A stretch of DNA of 64,000 nt from an uncultured Flavobacteriaceae bacterium (GTDB lineage Bacteria; Bacteroidota; Bacteroidia; Flavobacteriales; Flavobacteriaceae): the NCBI GenBank assembly GCA_947503005.1, contig CANNCA010000008.1, forward strand, positions 1 through 64,000, written 5' to 3'. A program made the translations under genes and the position numbers. Shown piece after piece: positions 1 through 11,900 of the stretch. Numbering within the stretch: position 1 is the stretch's first letter; every line of letters starts with the position of its first letter. Below the pieces are notes generated by a model. That model searched no databases. It was not told where the DNA came from and worked only from the letters and a program-made list of their open reading frames with translations.

Positions 1-3000
1 TCGTCATTGAAGGGTACCAACAAAACGACATACCTGAAGATACGGGAGAGGAACATGTGGTCGTACTCTCGGCCAAGGACAACGAAAGGTTAAAAGTGTA
101 TGGAAAAGAGCTATATAACTATGTTCTTGGACACATCAACCATCATGATTCGCAAATACCTTCTAAACTATTCGAAAATCACAAATTCGATAAGGAAATT
201 AGGGAAAGAATCGGAGTCATTATTGATATTAACCCGGATGAAATAAATGATAATGTAAATTTTACAGAATACGGTATAGACAGGATACACCTCAACAAAC
301 TGTTACAAGAATTAAATGCGAGTTGGAATATATCCATATCCCCTTCAATTCTGGGACCAGATATTAGTACACTTAATGGATTCAAAGAAAAGGTTTACGA
401 AGAATATGCAGGACAAATAAAAACCTTCTATGGCATAAAACATAGCATTTCAGAATACAACCCTACCTTAAATTTAAGTGACTTATCCTATACTTTGCAA
501 AAAGGTCGTGAACCAATGGACAGCAGGTTGGCTATCGTAGCCTCCAATCTAAATGAGTTTACTACAAAACTAAAATTGTGGCTGGAAAAAAAGGTTGATA
601 TACCAAAAACTTATTGTGGCTCTATTTCTGAAGTTTCCAAGGATATGCAGCAATTGCTAAGCGGGGAAATGGGAACAGCTTTTGCGAATGCGGCTATAAA
701 AGATAAAGAATGGGAAAGAATCGGACAACTATGGGTGTCAGGAATATCTATCGATTGGGATATATTATATTCTAATAAAAAAAGAAGGAGATTAAATTTG
801 CCAACCTATCCTTTTGGAAAAAATAGGTATTGGGTAAAACCAACGCAGGGAATAGTAAATACTTCAAGAAAAAACACGCTAACTCCTCTTATAGATAGTA
901 ACGAATCCTCTTTGCAGGGAATCTACTTTGAAAAAGTACTTTTTCAAAAGGAGTATTTTTTAAGAGATCACGTTGTTCATGGAAAAAAGGTGCTACCGGG
1001 AGTAGTTTATCTGGAGATGGCAAGAATGGCAGGGGAATTAGCTTACAAGGATCAGAGAGTAGTAAAACTGCAAAATGTAACTTGGTCTCAGCCAGTTGTG
1101 GTCAACGAGTTTTCAAAAAAGTTGTCCGTACAATTCCGGACAAAAGAAAATCAAGTTACGTTCAAAATAAGTTCAGGGGAGAAGTTTGAGTTTTTACATG
1201 CCCAAGGGAAAATTGTCTATGGTGTAAATACCAAAACTGAAGAACAGCAAGACATTAACCTAATAAAGAAAAGACTGGATAATACGCTTGATAAGTCAGC
1301 TTTTTACAAAGTATACGAGGAGGAAGGATTTGCCTATGGCAGTAGTTTTACTCCCATATCCCATATATTCTATAGTTCTACCGAAGCGCTTTCTTACATT
1401 AAACTTCCAGAAGAGCAAGAAAAGGAGTTTTCAAAATATGAATTACATCCATCATTAATGGAAGGCGCATTGCAAACGGTGGGAATATTGGCAAATCAAA
1501 ATATGCGAGGTAGTAAGAAAACCTATATTCCGTTTAGTATAGGGGAATTGACATTATATGAGCGTTTGCCTAAGCAAATTCATGTTTACGCACGACAAAT
1601 TTTAACTGAGCAGCAAGTAAAGAAGTACAACTTACAAATCCTAGACTCAGAGGGTAGAGTCATAGTTGAGATAAAAGGATACATAGTAAGACCGTTCCAA
1701 TCCGAAACTAAACAACAACCTTCATTCGCCTTTTGGAAAAAAGATTGGGACGTACTTGATATCGATAAAACCATATTAGAAGAGCCGCATCAAAAGAGCG
1801 ATTTATTGTTGATTAGTGAAGGAGGACAGTATGTGGACGAATTGAAATCAAAATGCTCTGGTTTTAAAGTTCGCAATGCAGTTTGGAAGAATGAAGTCGA
1901 TTTTTCAGATCAAGAGCATTTTATTTTAAATAGGGAGAATCCTACTAAAAGTGTTGAGCTTCTGCTAAATACCCTTTTAGAAAATAATATACCAGATTAC
2001 ATATTATGGCTAGCTGACACGGATGCTAAAGAAAATCCATTCTATGCAGTATTTAGTTTCTGCAAAGGATTAATCTCAAAGGGTAAAAAGAAAATCAAAG
2101 TTATATATGGATATCATCGAGAAGAAAACAATACATGGTATAAACAAGTAAGTCTTGGTGCTTTTGGAAAATCAATACAACTTGAGCAAAGTCTTTTACA
2201 ATTTAAAATAATAGAATGGGACTCAATTTTGAAGATGCTAACAACGGTTCAAAAAGAGTTTTTATTGGATGATTTTCCAAATGAAATACGGTACCTGCAA
2301 GATAAAAGGAAGGTGAAAAAACTCAAAAAAGCTTCAATGAACCAGCAGCAGGGAACGGTATATAGAAAACAAGGCACTTACCTGATATCAGGTGGAACAG
2401 GTGGGATTGGGAAACAGATTGCCAAGTACATGGCTACAAATTACAAGGCTAACATTATCCTCATGGGGAGATTCGCAATAGATGATCAAAAACGGAATGA
2501 TATTGAAGTCATTAAAGAGTTGGGTGGAACGCCAATATATTTAGAATGTGATGTTGCAAATCATGATGAAGTCAAAGTTTTATTACAAAGTATAATCAAT
2601 GATTTTGGTCAATTGAATGGAATTTTTCATTGTGCAGGTGTAGTTAGTGATGCACTTATCATAAATAAGGATATAGAGCAAACAAGGGAGGTGCTTAAAA
2701 GCAAGGTAGTTGGTACAGAAGTTTTGGATCGGTTAACAAAAGATATGCGATTGGATTTCTTTACAATGTTCTCTTCTATATCGGCTGAGTTTGGAAATAT
2801 CGGGCAATGTGATTACTCCTATGCCAACAGTTTTTTAGATAACTATTCCAGTTACAGGAATGAGTTGGAGAAAAATGGATTACGGTTTGGGAAAACTTTA
2901 TCGATTAACTGGCCGTTATGGAAATCAGGAGGTATGCAAGTGAGTGCAGAACGGGAAGCATGGATGAAAAAAAATCTAGGGCTCCAACCCTTGGATGATA

Positions 3001-5843
3001 TAGAAGCCATGGAAGCTTTGGAACTAGCACTAAAATCAGATTTTTCCGAGCTAATGTTATTTCAGGGCGATCCTAATCAATTATTCCTATCACACAAAGC
3101 GAAAATAAGAACAACCACAAAAAAACCCCAAATCAACTCCACTAAGGGCAATGTTGATAATCACGGCATGGTGGAAACCGTCCAAAAACATATATTGGAA
3201 ATGGTAGCCGGAATATCACAGATCAAAATACTTGATTTGTCCTTGTCCGTCGGTATTCAAAACTATGGTTTCGATTCAATAACACTTACAGAACTTTCCA
3301 ACAAGATTAATGAGCGGTACGGTTTATTGACAACGCCAGCTATGTTCTTTGAAATCTCCGAGGTGTCAATCGAGCAACTAACTTCCTATCTGTATAAGGA
3401 ATATACGGATGAAATGCTTTCATATTTTGATGAAAGTAGTTCTAATCAGAGGGACGAGGATTTATCCGTTGATGATACGTCCGAACATTTTTTCAAGTTT
3501 GAGGAAATCGATACTTCTTCAACAATTAAGAGTAGTTATATTAACTCAATTGAGGATAATGTTAAGTTGAACGAACCGATAGCGGTAATTGGCATAAGTG
3601 CTGAACTACCACAGTCTGCAAACATCAACGAATTTTGGAAGCACCTAATTGATGAAGAAAATTTAATTCAAGAAATACCCATTAGTCGGTGGGACTGGAG
3701 AGATTTTTATGGTAATCCATTTGAAGAAAATAAAACTCAATGCAAGTGGGGAGGATTCATTAATGGAGTAGATCAATTTGATGCTTCCTTTTTCCATATT
3801 TCCCCAAATGAAAGTAAAATGATGGATCCTCAACAACGCTTATTGTTACAAAGTGTTTGGAAAACAATAGAGGATGCAGGATATAAGCCTAAGGATTTTG
3901 CAGGCACAGAGATGGGAGTGTTCGTAGGTGTAAGCAGTTCTGAATATGCCGAGTTGGTGGCGAGGACAAAAACAATGACAGACGTGCATGCTTCCACATC
4001 AAATGCACATTTTTTAATTCCCAATCGAGTATCATATTACTATGATTTCAAAGGCCCAAGCGAATCAATTGACACGGCATGTTCCAGTTCTACAGTTGCC
4101 ATTCATAATGCAGTCAAATCTATTCAAAATGGTATTTGTAAAACGGCAATAGTAGGCGGTGTGAATTTACTTTTGTCCCCTAGTAGCTATATCAATTTCA
4201 GCAAGGCCGGACTCCTTGGTAGTTCGGATAGGATAGCCACTTTTGACAAAGATGCAGATGGTTATATCCGAGGTGAGGGAATCGTTTCGGTATTGCTTAA
4301 ACCATTGAGCAAGGCAGAGAAAGATAAAGATCACATCTATGGTATAATAAAAGGTTGTTCTGTCAATCATAGTGGTAAGGGATATTCTTTCACTTCACCC
4401 AATGCCGAAGCACAAGCCGATGTAATGGTTCAGGCATATAAGAATGCAAAAGTATCACCGGATACTGTGAAATATATTGAAGCTCACGGTACCGGAACTT
4501 CCATTGGGGACTCTGTTGAACTTAATGCTTTGAAAAAAGCATTTGGGAAGTTGTATAATGAAGAGGGAAAACCAATGCCTAAAACACCTCAATGCGGTAT
4601 TGGTTCGGTAAAACCAAATATAGGTCATTTAGAAGCCGCGGCCGGTATGGCTTCCCTAATAAAAATATTGTTGGCTTTTCAAACGGGAAAAGTCCCTGCC
4701 ACAACGAACTTCCAAGAGTTAAACCCGCAAATCAGATTGGAGAATAGCCCATTTTATATTGTGGATAAGACAATGTCTTGGGAGCAAGATGAAGCCGGCC
4801 CTAGAAGAGCTAGCTTACACTGTTTTGGAGCAGGGGGGACTAATGCTCATCTAGTCCTAGAAGAATTTGTGCCCAAAAAAGCAGAAGAATTTGAAAAACT
4901 TGTGAGACTAATAGTTTTGTCCGCGAAAAATGAAGAGGTACTAGCGACTTATGTAAACAATTTATATGATTTTCTTTTAAAAAATAGAACATTACCAATG
5001 GACAGTATTGCCTATACCTTACAAGTCGGCCGCACTGCTATGGAAAAGAGGTTGGCAATTGTTGCGGAGGATATTGATGAGCTTTTATCTAAACTCAAAG
5101 GATTCCTGGAAGGGCAAAGGGATAGTTTTTACTCTTCTTTTGAAAGTAAAAAAGAAAGTTTAGACGAAGAAAATTTACCCGATACATTTCAAAGAAATGA
5201 CCTTGATAGGCTAGCAGAAATTTGGTGTTCCGGAACAGATATAAATTGGAAAATGTTATATCCAAATCCAAAGTCCAGACTTTCCTTGCCAACTTATCCC
5301 TTTGAAAAGAAATCATATTGGATAGGAGAAGTTCCAAAACCAGAGATGGATATAAAAACTTCCCATCAATCAGAAATACCACAACAAAAAAAGAATGGAT
5401 ATGCTTTGGAGAATAGTTCGGAGGAACAAATAATAACTGATTACTTCAAAGAGAAATTTGCACACCTTTTAGGAATGAACTTTGAAGAAATGGATGAAAA
5501 GATACCCTTTCATCTGTTAGGTTTCGATTCCATTATGGTTACCAAGTTAAAATATGATATAGAAAAAGAACTAGGGCAAACATTCCCTCTGACTTTGTTT
5601 GGAGACTGTTTTACCATTAATGCACTTACTGAGGCATTAATGACGGATTTAAATCTAGAACCCTTGAGAGACTCGATTTTGGAGAATCAAAGCATAGACG
5701 GTTCCACAAAAGAAGATGTTAAAAACGGCATTGATTGGAAAGAACAGAAAAATGTTATCAGGCATTTGTCAGAAACCGAATTGGACGAATTATACAAAGA
5801 ATTATTAGGTAAAGCGCAAATAACGGATAATGGAACCAATTAA
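1..5843 (+). CDS. trans-AT modular polyketide synthase (5' end outside window)
   Basis: The frame is open to the left edge. Codons from base 3 read into the first possible start (GTG at 57) with typical post-ketosynthase linker sequence ending HVVVLSAK, so the true start lies upstream. Visible order: post-KS linker interrupted by an ACP-like segment (about 187-420); linker end (LPTYPFGKNRYW, to 840); dehydratase (about 880-1700, HxxxGxxxxP with His at 969-971, but Glu at 1461-1463 where DxxxQ Asp is usual); ketoreductase (about 2370-3080, GGTGGIG, Ser/Tyr pair, Tyr at 2820-2822; VSDAL suggests B-type); ACP (GFDSI, Ser at 3276-3278); complete ketosynthase (about 3570-4880, Cys at 4080-4082, EAHGTGT, NIGHLE); second linker; final ACP (about 5430-5640, GFDSI). 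No acyltransferase is present, so malonyl loading must come in trans. The last module has no reductive domain. The next gene begins 69 bases later, presumably in one operon. Confidence 0.95.
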   Translation, partial: VIEGYQQNDIPEDTGEEHVVVLSAKDNERLKVYGKELYNYVLGHINHHDSQIPSKLFENHKFDKEIRERIGVIIDINPDEINDNVNFTEYGIDRIHLNKLLQELNASWNISISPSILGPDISTLNGFKEKVYEEYAGQIKTFYGIKHSISEYNPTLNLSDLSYTLQKGREPMDSRLAIVASNLNEFTTKLKLWLEKKVDIPKTYCGSISEVSKDMQQLLSGEMGTAFANAAIKDKEWERIGQLWVSGISIDWDILYSNKKRRRLNLPTYPFGKNRYWVKPTQGIVNTSRKNTLTPLIDSNESSLQGIYFEKVLFQKEYFLRDHVVHGKKVLPGVVYLEMARMAGELAYKDQRVVKLQNVTWSQPVVVNEFSKKLSVQFRTKENQVTFKISSGEKFEFLHAQGKIVYGVNTKTEEQQDINLIKKRLDNTLDKSAFYKVYEEEGFAYGSSFTPISHIFYSSTEALSYIKLPEEQEKEFSKYELHPSLMEGALQTVGILANQNMRGSKKTYIPFSIGELTLYERLPKQIHVYARQILTEQQVKKYNLQILDSEGRVIVEIKGYIVRPFQSETKQQPSFAFWKKDWDVLDIDKTILEEPHQKSDLLLISEGGQYVDELKSKCSGFKVRNAVWKNEVDFSDQEHFILNRENPTKSVELLLNTLLENNIPDYILWLADTDAKENPFYAVFSFCKGLISKGKKKIKVIYGYHREENNTWYKQVSLGAFGKSIQLEQSLLQFKIIEWDSILKMLTTVQKEFLLDDFPNEIRYLQDKRKVKKLKKASMNQQQGTVYRKQGTYLISGGTGGIGKQIAKYMATNYKANIILMGRFAIDDQKRNDIEVIKELGGTPIYLECDVANHDEVKVLLQSIINDFGQLNGIFHCAGVVSDALIINKDIEQTREVLKSKVVGTEVLDRLTKDMRLDFFTMFSSISAEFGNIGQCDYSYANSFLDNYSSYRNELEKNGLRFGKTLSINWPLWKSGGMQVSAEREAWMKKNLGLQPLDDIEAMEALELALKSDFSELMLFQGDPNQLFLSHKAKIRTTTKKPQINSTKGNVDNHGMVETVQKHILEMVAGISQIKILDLSLSVGIQNYGFDSITLTELSNKINERYGLLTTPAMFFEISEVSIEQLTSYLYKEYTDEMLSYFDESSSNQRDEDLSVDDTSEHFFKFEEIDTSSTIKSSYINSIEDNVKLNEPIAVIGISAELPQSANINEFWKHLIDEENLIQEIPISRWDWRDFYGNPFEENKTQCKWGGFINGVDQFDASFFHISPNESKMMDPQQRLLLQSVWKTIEDAGYKPKDFAGTEMGVFVGVSSSEYAELVARTKTMTDVHASTSNAHFLIPNRVSYYYDFKGPSESIDTACSSSTVAIHNAVKSIQNGICKTAIVGGVNLLLSPSSYINFSKAGLLGSSDRIATFDKDADGYIRGEGIVSVLLKPLSKAEKDKDHIYGIIKGCSVNHSGKGYSFTSPNAEAQADVMVQAYKNAKVSPDTVKYIEAHGTGTSIGDSVELNALKKAFGKLYNEEGKPMPKTPQCGIGSVKPNIGHLEAAAGMASLIKILLAFQTGKVPATTNFQELNPQIRLENSPFYIVDKTMSWEQDEAGPRRASLHCFGAGGTNAHLVLEEFVPKKAEEFEKLVRLIVLSAKNEEVLATYVNNLYDFLLKNRTLPMDSIAYTLQVGRTAMEKRLAIVAEDIDELLSKLKGFLEGQRDSFYSSFESKKESLDEENLPDTFQRNDLDRLAEIWCSGTDINWKMLYPNPKSRLSLPTYPFEKKSYWIGEVPKPEMDIKTSHQSEIPQQKKNGYALENSSEEQIITDYFKEKFAHLLGMNFEEMDEKIPFHLLGFDSIMVTKLKYDIEKELGQTFPLTLFGDCFTINALTEALMTDLNLEPLRDSILENQSIDGSTKEDVKNGIDWKEQKNVIRHLSETELDELYKELLGKAQITDNGTN

Positions 5844-5912
5844 TGATTCCTTGCTGTTTTTCGCATTAGCTAGGATTGTAAAAGAGGAATTAAGTCGCCA
5901 AAAAGAATAATT

Positions 5913-8900
5913 ATGAAACAAGAAAGTTTTTATAAAATGTCTACGGAAGAGAAAAAGGTTTTTCTCATAAAGGTTATGGAAAATCTTAAAAATGAAAAGG
6001 CGTCTACAAAAGACGATTTCCTAATAGGTCTTTCGAACGGTAATGTAAACCATGATGACGCTGAAAAATTTAAGCCCTTTCCTTTAAGCGATATACAGGA
6101 GTCATTTTATTCTGGTAGATTTTTAGGCAAGAAGAAGGATAATGTCGGATGTCATATTTACTGCGAATTTGAGGAATATGACCTCGACGTTACCAACCTT
6201 TTCAATGCCTGGGCCAGTTTGATAGAATATCACGAGATGCTGAGGATGGTGGTGTTGCACAATGCAACTCAAAAAGTGCAAAAAGAGGTAGAAATCCCAC
6301 CTTTTAAAATTTATGACCTGACAGAGAAAACTGAGGAAAAAGCCCATCAGATATTCAACAAGGTACGCCAGCGACTTTCTCATAAAGTATATGCCCCTGG
6401 ACAATGGCCATTATTTGAAATAGTTATTTCACGTTTTAAAATGGAGAAATATATTATTCATTTTAGCATTGATGAATGGTTGACTGATGGATTTAGTATG
6501 AGCATATTATTAAAACAATGGTACAATTTGTATAAGGATAATTCGTATGAATTACCAATAATAAATTATTCATTTCGTGAGTATGTATTGAATAGCAAGT
6601 TAATGGAGTTGGATTCAAAATTTCAAAAAGACATTGAGTACTGGAAGGCGATACCAATCTTTAATGGACCCGATTTACCCTATTCGCAGCCGATGGCAGA
6701 AAAACCTGAGGGCCAGAATTGCTACTTCAGAAAACGATACCATAGGGTGCTTGAAGCAGAGTATTGGAATTCTTTAAAAAGAAAGTGCCTAGAGGCGCAT
6801 ATCAGCCCAACTACGTTACTATTAACTGTTTTTTCTGACCTGCTGTCCATACATAGCAAAAAGGAGCGATTTTCAATAATATTAACACTTTTCAATCGTA
6901 TGCCCCTACACCAAGATGTGGATAAAATTGTTGGTCCTTTTATATCCACGCAATTTTTCGATATCGAAAGAAATTTAGAAGAGAACACTTATGTTAAGGC
7001 AAAAAATTATCAAAAAAAACTGTGGAGTCATTTGGACCATGGCTCCGTAAGTGGTATAAGAATTCTGAGAGAAAGAAAAGACAAATCTTCAAATATAGAT
7101 TTACAGGTTCCAATTGTTTTTACCAGTATGATTAACAAATCAGGTTCAGAGGGTAAGGGAAGTTGGTTAGAGAAAATGAATTATTCCATATCTCAAACAC
7201 CTCAGGTTTATTTAGATCATCAAGTATACGAATATCAAGATGCTTTACATCTAAACTGGGATGCGGTGGAAGAGGCCTTTCAACCTGGTATTTTGAGTAC
7301 TATGATAGATTCCTATTATGAATTGCTCAGAAATTTGGCGTTGAATTCAGATTACAGTCCAATCTCTGCCACAAAGAATGGGTATCCATCTTTACCGGAA
7401 AAGAAAGAAATTATCGGCGTTAAGGATTCCTTTACATTGACTCCCTTGCAAAAGTCCTACTATTTAAGTAAAAAAATGGGAGATAGCGCTCTTATCTATC
7501 AGGAATTTGAAATAAGCAACTTCTCTATTATTGATTTGGAACAGGCGTGGCAAAAAGTTATTTCCCATCATGAAATGTTACAAGTTGTTATTTCTGAAAA
7601 AGGTAATTTTCAAAAACGGGTTGACTTACCAAGATTTAGAATTGACGTAAAGGATTTTAGCCATGATACTAAAGAGGTACAACATATCAGACTTGAAGAA
7701 ATTAGAGATAAATACCGTCGAAAGCGTTTTGACTACAGGGAGTATCCATGGTATTCTCTTTCTTTAAGCGTTTTAGGAGCAACAAAAGCCATTCTTCACA
7801 TCTGTATTGATGGGATTGTAGCAGACGGTACCAGTATTGGCTTATTGTATCGTCAGTTGTTTGATTTGTATCAGCACCCTTCAAAAACATTAGTAAAGAA
7901 TGATTACTCATACTCAGATTATAGAGATTCGGTGGAAACATCCAAAATAGGACCTGAGTACGCTAAAGCGATAACATCTTGGACAACTAAATTTAAAAAT
8001 TTGGCCTCTGGCCCTAAGTTGCCTAAATCAAGTTTTCCTTCGAAGTCCAAAAAACATTTACGGTTAAAAGGACAGCTAGAGGACTGGGTATCATTAAAGG
8101 AAACAACCCGAGCTTTAGGGGTCACTGAGGACGCTTTACTATTTACGTTATATGCTGTTGCCCTAGCTGAGTTCTGTGAGGAGAATCTCTTTTCAATTAT
8201 TTATGTTGATTGGGAAAGGTTACCTATGTCAAAAGATATAATGGAGCTAGTCGGAGATTTCACTTTCCTAAGTTGGGTAGAAGTGAATACTAGTATTGGA
8301 TCTTTAGAGGAGTTGGTACGTTATAACCATAATCAGATTCAAAAGGAAAAAGAACTAAAACCTTTTTGCGGATTAGAGGTAATGGGGAAAATACTTTTAC
8401 AAAAAGAAAGGAACTTTTCCTTTCCCGTGGTATATACAAATGTCATCTATCCGCAAGATTTCGATAATCAAGATACCATTCAACCGGGATATGGTTTTTC
8501 CCAGACACCACATGTCTTGATTGATAACATGAGTTATGAAAAGAATGGGATCCTATATTATTCATGGGATGTGCCACTAGATACTTTTCCCAAAGGATGG
8601 ATTGAAAAGGTATTTAGTTCTTATCAAAGATTGTTGTCAATTGTTGTGAAAACAGGAGATTGGAGATCTTTGGATGTTCTGGAGTTGACAATGCCTGACT
8701 ATACCAATACTAAATTGAAAACTATCGAAAACCAAATGGTGGTTGCTAATGATGAAGACCTTGTTACATCAACTCTAGAACCTCTGGGATTGGACAAGAA
8801 AACAATTCACGGTCAATTCGAAACACAAGCGGCTTTGTTTCCCACAAGAACATCGATAGTTTTTGAACAAGAGCACCTTTCATATAAAGAGTTAAATGAG

Positions 8901-11900
8901 CGCTCAAATAAACTAGCACGTTATTTACAGAAAATTGGTGCAGGACCAGAAAAAAAGATTGTGATCTTTTTAGAGCGCTCAGTGGAAATGTTAGTCTCGA
9001 TTTTAGGTGTTTTAAAAAGTGGTGCTGCCTACGTCCCCTTGGACATAACACTTCCAAAAGAAAGATTAAGCTTGATTGTGGATGATTCTGACCCCTTGAT
9101 TATAATTTGTCAAAAAGAAAATACTTCGAAATTACCTGAAAATAACAGTGAAATTGTTGAATTAGGTAGGGAGTGGGAACTAATTGAACTAGAGAGTGAG
9201 GAAAATGTATGTTCCAATGCGATTGGTTCTAACCTAGCATATATTATCTATACTTCTGGAACTACCGGAAGACCAAAGGGTACTCTTGTTTGCCATTACA
9301 ATGTTGTGCGATTGTTTTCAGCGACCCATGGTTGGTATCAATTCAATGAAGAAGATGTATGGACGCTTTTTCACTCTTTTACTTTTGACTTTTCGGTTTG
9401 GGAAATTTTTGGAGCGTTATTTTATGGGGGTAAATTAATAATAGTTCCTTATGCAGTTAGTCGCTCGTTCAAGCGGTTCTACAACTTACTTTGTGAAGAA
9501 AAAGTGACAGTATTGAACCAAACACCAACAGCTTTCCGACAATTGAATAGAGTAGAAGAGCAATTGAAAGAAGCTCCCCAGTTATCATTGAGATATGTAA
9601 TATTTGGTGGGGAAATGTTAAATTTTGCCAACCTCAAGGATTGGTTCCAAAGACATGGAGATCAGAGGCCAAAGTTGATAAATATGTATGGAATAACAGA
9701 AACAACCGTTCATGTTACCTACAGGCCATTAACTAAAGAAGATGTTTATAGAAAGGAAAGCGTTATTGGCGTTCCGATTCCAGATTTGAGTGTCCAAATA
9801 CTAGATGCTAACCAAAGACCAGTAGCCAGAGGATTTGACGGGGAAATGTACGTAGGGGGTTTAGGTGTTACAAGAGGGTACCTAAATCGAACTGAATTGA
9901 ATAAGGAACGATTTATTGAGGATTCTTATTCCGGTTTACCAGGGGGGAAACTGTATCGAACAGGCGATTTGGGTAAAATACTGGATAATGGAGAAATAGT
10001 CTATTTGGGAAGAATAGATTCACAGGTAAAAGTTAGAGGGTTTCGGATAGAATTGAAGGACATAGAGAATACTTTGATCAAGCACCCAGTGGTAAAGGAA
10101 GCCACCGTATGTGTTCAGGATGCCGGTACAGAAAATCCACTTTTGGTTGCCTACGTCATCCCTAATAAAGATGATCTATTTTCGGAAAAGGAAATACGAA
10201 AATTTTCACGCACTATACTTCCGGATTACATGGTACCAAATAATATCATTTCAATCGATGAATTTCCTTTAAATCATAATGGAAAACTGGATATAATGAG
10301 CTTGCCGTGGAAAAATGAAGCGGTTGATGATACTCTTAACGAAATTAAAGCCAAGGATAAAAGTCAAGACATACTGTCAATTATTGGGGAAATATTGAAT
10401 AACAAAGACATTCGGTTAGAAGATGATATATTCGATTTGGGAGCTACTTCTCTAAGTCTAATTCTATTAAGTCAGCATATAGAACAATATTTTGGGAAAG
10501 AAATACGGATGGAGTTTTTTCTAGAAAGGACTAAAATTATCGATATCGTGAATTTTCTAAAATCGTCAGATGATACAATAGAAAATAAAGAGAACTTGGA
10601 CAAACGACCGTTGTCATTTGAGCCTCCAGGCATTAATACTAAGGATAGGGATAGTAGTAAAAAAAGTCCCGTATTAACTCAGACAGTGGCAATTTTCAAG
10701 AAAATTTTACAAATAGAAGAGGTAGTTTCTACTGATGATATTTTTGATTTAGGGAGCACATCATTGACGCTCATTTTTGCAATCGAAGAGATAGAAAACC
10801 AAATGGGGGTCAGTCTACCCATGGAGTTATTTTTGGAAACAACAACCATTAAAGGTATCGCAAATAACATAAACCAATTATTGCTGGGCCTGAAATCAAT
10901 TCCTGAATATGTTGATAACGAAGAAAAGGGCAACATATTTAATGATCTTTCTATAGAAGGGCCAAACGGCATCATTCAGCTTCAAAAGTATCAAATAGAC
11001 CCTTTGCATTTCATTTTTGGAAAGCCACAATACGAGTTCCTTAAGGAAAGGATACCATTCTCGTTGTTTTCTCAACTCTTATCTTTGTTAAGATCAAACA
11101 AATTAGGCGACCGATATAGCTATCTGTATCCTTCCGCAGGTGGAAAGAATTCTATACAGACCTACCTTTATACAATTGACGGCAGTATAGAGGATGTGAG
11201 TGGAGGGTTATATTATTATAACCCCGTAGAACATCAACTGTATTTGGTAAATGGCGATGCTGTATTTCCAGATGAAATTCATCATCAGATGAATAAGGAC
11301 TCGGTTGAATCATCTGCATTTCAACTATTTTTTGTAGCCCAACTCAATGCTATGAAACCCATATATATGGACTATAGCCAGGAGCTTGTCACATTGGAAA
11401 TAGGTTATATGACTCAATTGTTACTTAGTAGACAAGCAGAGTTTGGATTCGGGCTGTTGCCTGTACAGGGAGTTGATTATCTTAGTATTTTAAAGGATTT
11501 TTATCCAGATGATGGTCATGTTATCTTGGGGTGTTTTTTAGGAGGATTGGTAGATTATGAACATTATGAGAAAACACCGAATTTACGAAATGTTACTATT
11601 CAGGGGAGAAATCGGAAAGCTCAATATAATAATCTGGATTCGCATTTTAAAAGCAGACCTGATTATAGGAGTTTTGAAAGTGTAAGAGAAATACAAAGAG
11701 CAAAACAGTTCAAACCGCTATCGCCAGAAGAACAGAAAATGTTAGCGAAAAGAGAGTTACATCTAAGAAACTTTCCAGATCACGCTATAAAAGTACCCCT
11801 CCTAGACCATAGTTTCGCAATAGAAGAATATAAAACCCGTTCTTCCAAGCGACAATTTGTGGACGCAAAAATTCCTGGTACAGATTTCTCTAAGTTCATG

